From NCBI GenBank assembly GCA_964577115.1, contig CAZNXJ010000022.1, positions 22,182 to 86,181 on the forward strand: a DNA stretch of 64,000 bases, read 5' to 3'. The DNA comes from CAZNXJ01 sp964577115 (GTDB taxonomy: Bacteria; Planctomycetota; Planctomycetia; Pirellulales; Pirellulaceae). The notes under the pieces were generated by a model. It was given only the letters and a program-made list of their open reading frames with translations, searched no databases and was not told where the DNA came from. The position numbers were made by a program, and so were the translations under genes. This document shows positions 59,492 through 64,000 of the stretch, piece after piece; the stretch's first letter is position 1, and every line of letters starts with the position of its first letter.

Positions 59492-59660
59492 TTCCGCTGG
59501 AAAAGCCACCTTGTAAGTCAGTGAACAAAGAAGAGTCGAGTCGCTCCGTCGAGCAAAAGCGTCGTGCGAGCGCCTGAGGCGTCGCCAGCTTCGACGGGCA
59601 AATCCACAAAGAAGTCATGTGCTCCGGCGGGTTGAGCTGGAGCGTGCGAGAAGTTTTTCG

Positions 59661-60896
59661 ATGGCAGAAACAACCTCCCAATCGCATCGAACAGTGGCTG
59701 CCTATGCCGCGGGACGTCGCGTCCCGACGTCACCTCAGCTCGGTGTGCGAACGGCGATCGGCCTGGTGCTCGTCTGCACCGCGGCGGTGATTGGCTGGGC
59801 GCGCGAGGGGCTCGCTGAACAGTTCTGGCACAGCTACCTGCTACAGCTCACCTTCTTTACAAGCCTGGGGCTGGGCGCATTGTTCTTCGTGCTCATTCAA
59901 CATTTGACGCGCGCCGGCTGGAGCGTGGTGCTCCGGCGTGTTGCAGAGAACATGGCGGCGACCCTGGTGGTTTCGGGGGTTCTCTTCGTGCCGCTGCTCG
60001 CCATGCTGTTGATGGGCGGAACGAAGCTTTATTCGTGGAACGATGCCGAGCTTGTCGCGGGGGATGCACTGCTCGCCAGCAAGACGCCGTATCTGAATCC
60101 CGTGTTCTTTTCGATCCGCACGGTCGTGTATTTCGCCGTGTGGATCGTCCTGGCCCTGGTGTTTCGGCACTATTCGATCCGGCAGGATTCGACGAGTGAC
60201 CCGGCCATGACGCTCGCCATGCAGCGCTGGAGCGGCCCGGGCACGATGGCGTTTGCCGTCACGGTTACCTTTGCTTCGTTCGACTGGCTCATGTCGCTCG
60301 ACCCGCACTGGTTCAGCGCGGTGTACGGCGTTTACTTCTTCTCGGGCTGCGTCGTCGGTTTCCTCGCCATTCTGGTGCTGGCGCTGTTGGAATTGGGACG
60401 GCGCGGATTGTTGTCCGACGTGGTGACCGTCGAGCACTACCATGATCTGGGCAAGCTGTTGTTCGGATTTGTGTTCTTCTGGGCATATATCGCTTTTTCG
60501 CAATATCTTCTCATCTGGTATAGCAATATTCCGGAAGAGACGACCTGGTATATGGTGCGGCAGTCGTCGAGTTGGACGTGGATGTCGCTGGCGCTGCTGT
60601 TCGGACACTTTCTCGTTCCCTTTTTCGTCCTGATGCCGCGGCGCGTGAAGCGCAATCGAAAACTGCTTGGATTCTGGGCGGCATTTCTGCTGGCGATGCA
60701 TTTGATCGATCTGTACTGGCTGGTGATGCCGCAGCTTGCGCCCGAGGCGCCACCCATCAGCCTGCTCGACGTATTGTGCTTCGCTGGATTTGGACTCGTG
60801 TACTGGGAAGTCGCGGAGCGTTTCGCTGCGGCGGGTGCGATTCTGCCGGTGGGCGACCCGCGGCTCGCTGAATCGCTTTCGTTTCACAATGTTTGA
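59661..60896 (+). CDS. actF: Alternative complex III membrane subunit, ActF
   Basis: A 411-residue membrane protein with about ten helices and the ActF signature TFASFDWLMSLDPHWFSAVYGVYFFSG. HDLGKLLFGFVFFWAYIAFSQYLLIWY and WMSLALLFGHFLVPFFVLMPR are typical of this NrfD-related subunit. ActF is the second NrfD-like subunit and probably takes part in quinol binding or proton conduction. The start at 59661 has GAGAAG upstream and trims a non-conserved leader. It follows actDE after about 170 bases. Confidence 0.9.
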   Translation: MAETTSQSHRTVAAYAAGRRVPTSPQLGVRTAIGLVLVCTAAVIGWAREGLAEQFWHSYLLQLTFFTSLGLGALFFVLIQHLTRAGWSVVLRRVAENMAATLVVSGVLFVPLLAMLLMGGTKLYSWNDAELVAGDALLASKTPYLNPVFFSIRTVVYFAVWIVLALVFRHYSIRQDSTSDPAMTLAMQRWSGPGTMAFAVTVTFASFDWLMSLDPHWFSAVYGVYFFSGCVVGFLAILVLALLELGRRGLLSDVVTVEHYHDLGKLLFGFVFFWAYIAFSQYLLIWYSNIPEETTWYMVRQSSSWTWMSLALLFGHFLVPFFVLMPRRVKRNRKLLGFWAAFLLAMHLIDLYWLVMPQLAPEAPPISLLDVLCFAGFGLVYWEVAERFAAAGAILPVGDPRLAESLSFHNV

Positions 60897-60961
60897 TGGG
60901 GTGGCAGGCAGCGGCGGGTGATCGCCGCGGCATTGATGGAGAGGCGCAGGAGATTGTCGGG

Positions 60962-61273
60962 ATGAGCCAGACACCGAATTACAACGACTTGAATGTGCCG
61001 ATGATCGCCGTTGTGGGTGTGATGGCCTGCATCATCACCTTTGCGACGGTGCTTGGCATCCAGGTGCTCTACTACCGCGCCGAGAAGCAGCAGACGCTCG
61101 AGAAGGTGGTGCGTGCGGAGTCGGCTGAGGCTGGGAATCTTCTGGCCAATCAACAAGCCAAACTGGCTCGTTACGGATGGCTGAATCGCGAGCAGGGGCA
61201 GGTCGCGATTCCGATCGAGCGGGCGATGGATATCGTGGTGAAGGAGCTGGCAGGTGAATCGGCTGAGCATTAG
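60962..61273 (+). CDS. Small single-pass membrane protein of the respiratory operon
   Basis: A 103-residue protein starting at 60962 after AGGAGA. One membrane helix (about 13-35, MIAVVGVMACIITFATVLGI) is followed by a hydrophilic tail with a short helical segment. There is no heme or metal motif. Its place between actF and the SCO gene, with a 20-base overlap of the latter, argues for a role in alternative complex III or oxidase assembly. I recognise no named family. Confidence 0.7.
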   Translation: MSQTPNYNDLNVPMIAVVGVMACIITFATVLGIQVLYYRAEKQQTLEKVVRAESAEAGNLLANQQAKLARYGWLNREQGQVAIPIERAMDIVVKELAGESAEH

Positions 61274-62123
61274 TGCGATGCGGGGGTGGGCGGCGAGCGT
61301 CGCGGCCATCGCGCTTATGCTATCGAGCAGCACGCTCTGCGCGCAGCGCATCGAACCCGCTCCGCGGGCGATCGAAGGCATGGACGTGCGCGAGCAGCTT
61401 GGCGCATCGCTCCCGCTGGATGTTGTTTTGCGTGACGAACGGGGGCGCGAGGTGCCGCTGAGCCAGTATTTTGCTGGCGACGTGCCCGTGCTGTTGACGT
61501 TCAACTATTCCGAATGTCCGATGCTGTGCCAGCTGCAATTGCAAGGGCTGGTGGATGCTCTTCGCGAGCTTGACTGGACGGCGGGCGAACAGTTTCGCAT
61601 TGTGACGGTCAGCATCGATCCCTCGGAAACTCCGCAGCGCGCGGCGTTGGCGAAGCAGCGGTATCTCCAGGTGTATGGGCGGGAAGGCGCGGCGGCCGGA
61701 TGGCATTTTTTGACCGGCGATGCGGCGCCGGTTCGCCGGCTGGCCGACGCGGCCGGATTTGAGTATCGCTACGTGGCGGAACGTGGCGAGTACGCTCATG
61801 CGGCCGTGCTGATGGCCTGCTCGCCGGATGGACGCCCGATGCGGTACGTGTATGGCGTCGAGTTCCCGCCGCAGACGCTGCGGCTCGCGCTGCTCGAAGC
61901 CGGCGAAGGCAAGATCGGCTCGACGCTCGATCGCGTCCTGCTGTTCTGCTTCCACTACGACGCGACGGCCGGACGTTACGGGCCGGCGGCACGGCGCATC
62001 ATGCAGCTGGCCGGCGGCGTCACCGTCTGTATTGCTCTGGTGGCCCTGGTCCCGTACTGGATCGCGCGCCGCACGTCACACGTCGCATCGCGATCGGAAC
62101 CTCAACCGGATCCCACAACCTAA
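61254..62123 (+). CDS. SCO1/SenC family copper chaperone
   Basis: A 289-residue protein with a GTG start at 61254 (AAGGAG about 8 bases upstream). It has a signal peptide (about 10-30) and a thioredoxin-like domain. Copper ligands are Cys88 and Cys92 in ECPMLC, and His182 in EYAHAAVL. A C-terminal membrane helix (about 248-270) is an addition not found in the shortest SCO proteins. SCO proteins load the CuA centre of cytochrome oxidase subunit II, whose gene lies just downstream. Confidence 0.88.
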   Translation: MNRLSISAMRGWAASVAAIALMLSSSTLCAQRIEPAPRAIEGMDVREQLGASLPLDVVLRDERGREVPLSQYFAGDVPVLLTFNYSECPMLCQLQLQGLVDALRELDWTAGEQFRIVTVSIDPSETPQRAALAKQRYLQVYGREGAAAGWHFLTGDAAPVRRLADAAGFEYRYVAERGEYAHAAVLMACSPDGRPMRYVYGVEFPPQTLRLALLEAGEGKIGSTLDRVLLFCFHYDATAGRYGPAARRIMQLAGGVTVCIALVALVPYWIARRTSHVASRSEPQPDPTT

Positions 62124-62145
62124 CCGCGCCCGAACCTGGGGCCCC

Positions 62146-62172
62146 TGAACCCTTTACCTTGAACCCTTTGCC
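62146..62172 (+). repeat. Two tandem 13-base repeats before coxB
   Basis: TGAACCCTTTACC (62146-62158) and TGAACCCTTTGCC (62160-62172) differ at one base and are 14 bases apart. They end 16 bases before the coxB ATG. They may be a regulatory repeat or part of a dispersed genomic repeat. Confidence 0.6.
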
Positions 62173-62188
62173 GACTCAGGCATTTTCC

Positions 62189-63166
62189 ATGTCGCCGTAC
62201 ACATTGCCTCCGATTCCTTTCGGCTCGCTTCCGTTCGGTTCGATCTGGTTTCCTGCGCCGGGATCGACGGTCGCGAGCGACGTGGATCGGCTGTTCTATT
62301 TTATTCTGCTGATCTCGACGGTCCTCTTCGCCATCGTCCTCGGGATGATGGTCACGTTTGTGGTGCGCTATCGCCGGCGGGGTGTGGCCGCGGCCGAGCC
62401 GTCCGCGCACCACAACACGGCGCTCGAGATCTTCTGGTCGGTGATTCCATCGGGCATTGTCGCCGTGATCTTCTTTTGGGGATTCACGGCGTACATGAAT
62501 ATGCGCCAGCCGCCGGACGATGCCTACGAAATCCAGGTGGTAGCGCGGAAGTGGAGCTGGAGCTTCACCTATCCGAACGGTCACGTGGACACCGAGCTGC
62601 ATGTGCCGGTGGACCGGCCGGTGCGGTTGGTGATGGGATCGGACGACGTCATTCACAGCCTCTATGTACCGGCCTTCCGCGTCAAAATGGACGTCGTGCC
62701 GGGGCGCTATACGACGACATGGTTCGAGGCGACGAAGCCCGGCGAGTTCAAGCTATTCTGTGCCGAGTACTGCGGCACGCAGCACTCTTCGATGGTGACC
62801 AACGTGGTCGTCCACGAATCGGGCACGTTCGAAGGGTGGCTCGAGGAAGCAGGTAACCTGCTGAAAACGATGCCGCCCGCCGAAGCGGGCAAGGTGCTGT
62901 ACACCCGGCACGGATGCTCGCAGTGCCATTCGATCGACGGCTCGGCCAAAGTGGGCCCCAGCTTCCTGGGAGTTTTCGGAACGACTCAGGCGGCGGCTGA
63001 CGGCACGGAAATCACGGTTGACGAAAACTATCTGCGCGAATCGATCCTCGAGCCTCAGGCGCGCATTCGTGCGGGCTACAAGCCCGCGATGCCGACCTAT
63101 AGTGGCCGGCTGAAGGACGAGGAGATTTCCGCGATTATCGCGTTCATCAAGAGTTTGCAAGAGTAG
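62189..63166 (+). CDS. ctaC: Cytochrome c oxidase subunit II with C-terminal cytochrome c (caa3-type)
   Basis: A 325-residue protein. Two membrane helices (about 33-58 and 82-104) precede the cupredoxin domain with the CuA ligands His156, Cys191, Glu193, Cys195, His199 and Met202 (CAEYCGTQHSSM). A fused cytochrome c domain follows, with CSQCH (243-247) and Met301 (KPAMPTY). A covalent cytochrome c is the mark of caa3-type oxidases, which can take electrons directly from alternative complex III. The start at 62189 is preferred over a TTG at 62159. Confidence 0.93.
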   Translation: MSPYTLPPIPFGSLPFGSIWFPAPGSTVASDVDRLFYFILLISTVLFAIVLGMMVTFVVRYRRRGVAAAEPSAHHNTALEIFWSVIPSGIVAVIFFWGFTAYMNMRQPPDDAYEIQVVARKWSWSFTYPNGHVDTELHVPVDRPVRLVMGSDDVIHSLYVPAFRVKMDVVPGRYTTTWFEATKPGEFKLFCAEYCGTQHSSMVTNVVVHESGTFEGWLEEAGNLLKTMPPAEAGKVLYTRHGCSQCHSIDGSAKVGPSFLGVFGTTQAAADGTEITVDENYLRESILEPQARIRAGYKPAMPTYSGRLKDEEISAIIAFIKSLQE

Positions 63167-63174
63167 AGCCGACC

Positions 63175-64000
<826 letters not shown>

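Overview
The window reads as a piece of a planctomycete chromosome (phylum Planctomycetota, most likely a Pirellula/Rhodopirellula-like lineage). The evidence is the gene repertoire: three DUF1501 proteins, a PVC-type membrane-bound dehydrogenase with a C-terminal CxxCH, a DUF6807 (PmoA-like) protein, a ThuA-like protein, an ECF sigma factor next to a zinc-finger Ser/Thr kinase, and an alternative complex III operon. The DNA is GC-rich, coding is dense on both strands, and GTG/TTG starts are common. I saw no rRNA, tRNA, insertion sequence, prophage or CRISPR array, so this looks like ordinary chromosome with lineage-specific gene fusions.

Layout. 0.2-8.7 kb (+): exported hydrolases and sugar metabolism, namely a nucleoside hydrolase fused to a beta-helix, a RidA-like protein, an S9 peptidase, an SGNH hydrolase fused to a Dabb domain, an SDR oxidoreductase and a 2-keto-3-deoxygluconate kinase. 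8.9-9.9 kb (-): a low-complexity acidic protein and a cupin. 10.3-18.5 kb: central metabolism (NAD-type isocitrate dehydrogenase and the E1 and E2 subunits of 2-oxoglutarate dehydrogenase) with an M19 dipeptidase and an M24 aminopeptidase between them. 18.7-24 kb: two tandem DUF1501 genes and a cation/proton antiporter with an RCK domain. 24-33.6 kb: a signalling block with a sigma factor, Ser/Thr kinase and membrane coiled-coil module, a DegP/HtrA protease, and an NtrC-type regulator with its histidine kinase. 33.8-43.4 kb: DUF1501, TruD, ThuA-like, HrpB helicase and a large PVC-type dehydrogenase. 43.5-52.6 kb: a CDF transporter, a Rad50/Mre11-like pair (YhaN/YhaO type), a response regulator fused to an ATPase domain, and a short UvrC. 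53-64 kb (+): the respiratory operon actA-actB-actC-actDE-actF, a small membrane protein, a SCO chaperone, coxB and a truncated coxA that runs off the window end.

The respiratory operon is the most coherent system. Quinol oxidation by alternative complex III (pentaheme ActA, iron-sulfur ActB, NrfD-like ActC and ActF, monoheme ActDE fusion) would pass electrons to a caa3-type oxidase whose subunit II carries its own cytochrome c. Subunit I has the YSHPxVY motif of type A2 enzymes. IDH and the OGDH E1/E2 genes lie in the same window but are not co-transcribed with it.

The points most worth a second look are the domain fusions (nucleoside hydrolase/beta-helix, SGNH/Dabb, ActD/ActE, receiver/ATPase), the sigma/kinase/coiled-coil module, and a possible sigma-54 promoter plus upstream palindrome in front of htrA, next to an NtrC-type activator. 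Others are an inverted repeat with a tandem heptamer array between htrA and that regulator, a UvrC lacking its C-terminal helix-hairpin-helix domain, and a Rad50-like ATPase without a zinc hook. All calls come from reading the sequence; no database search or structure prediction was run.
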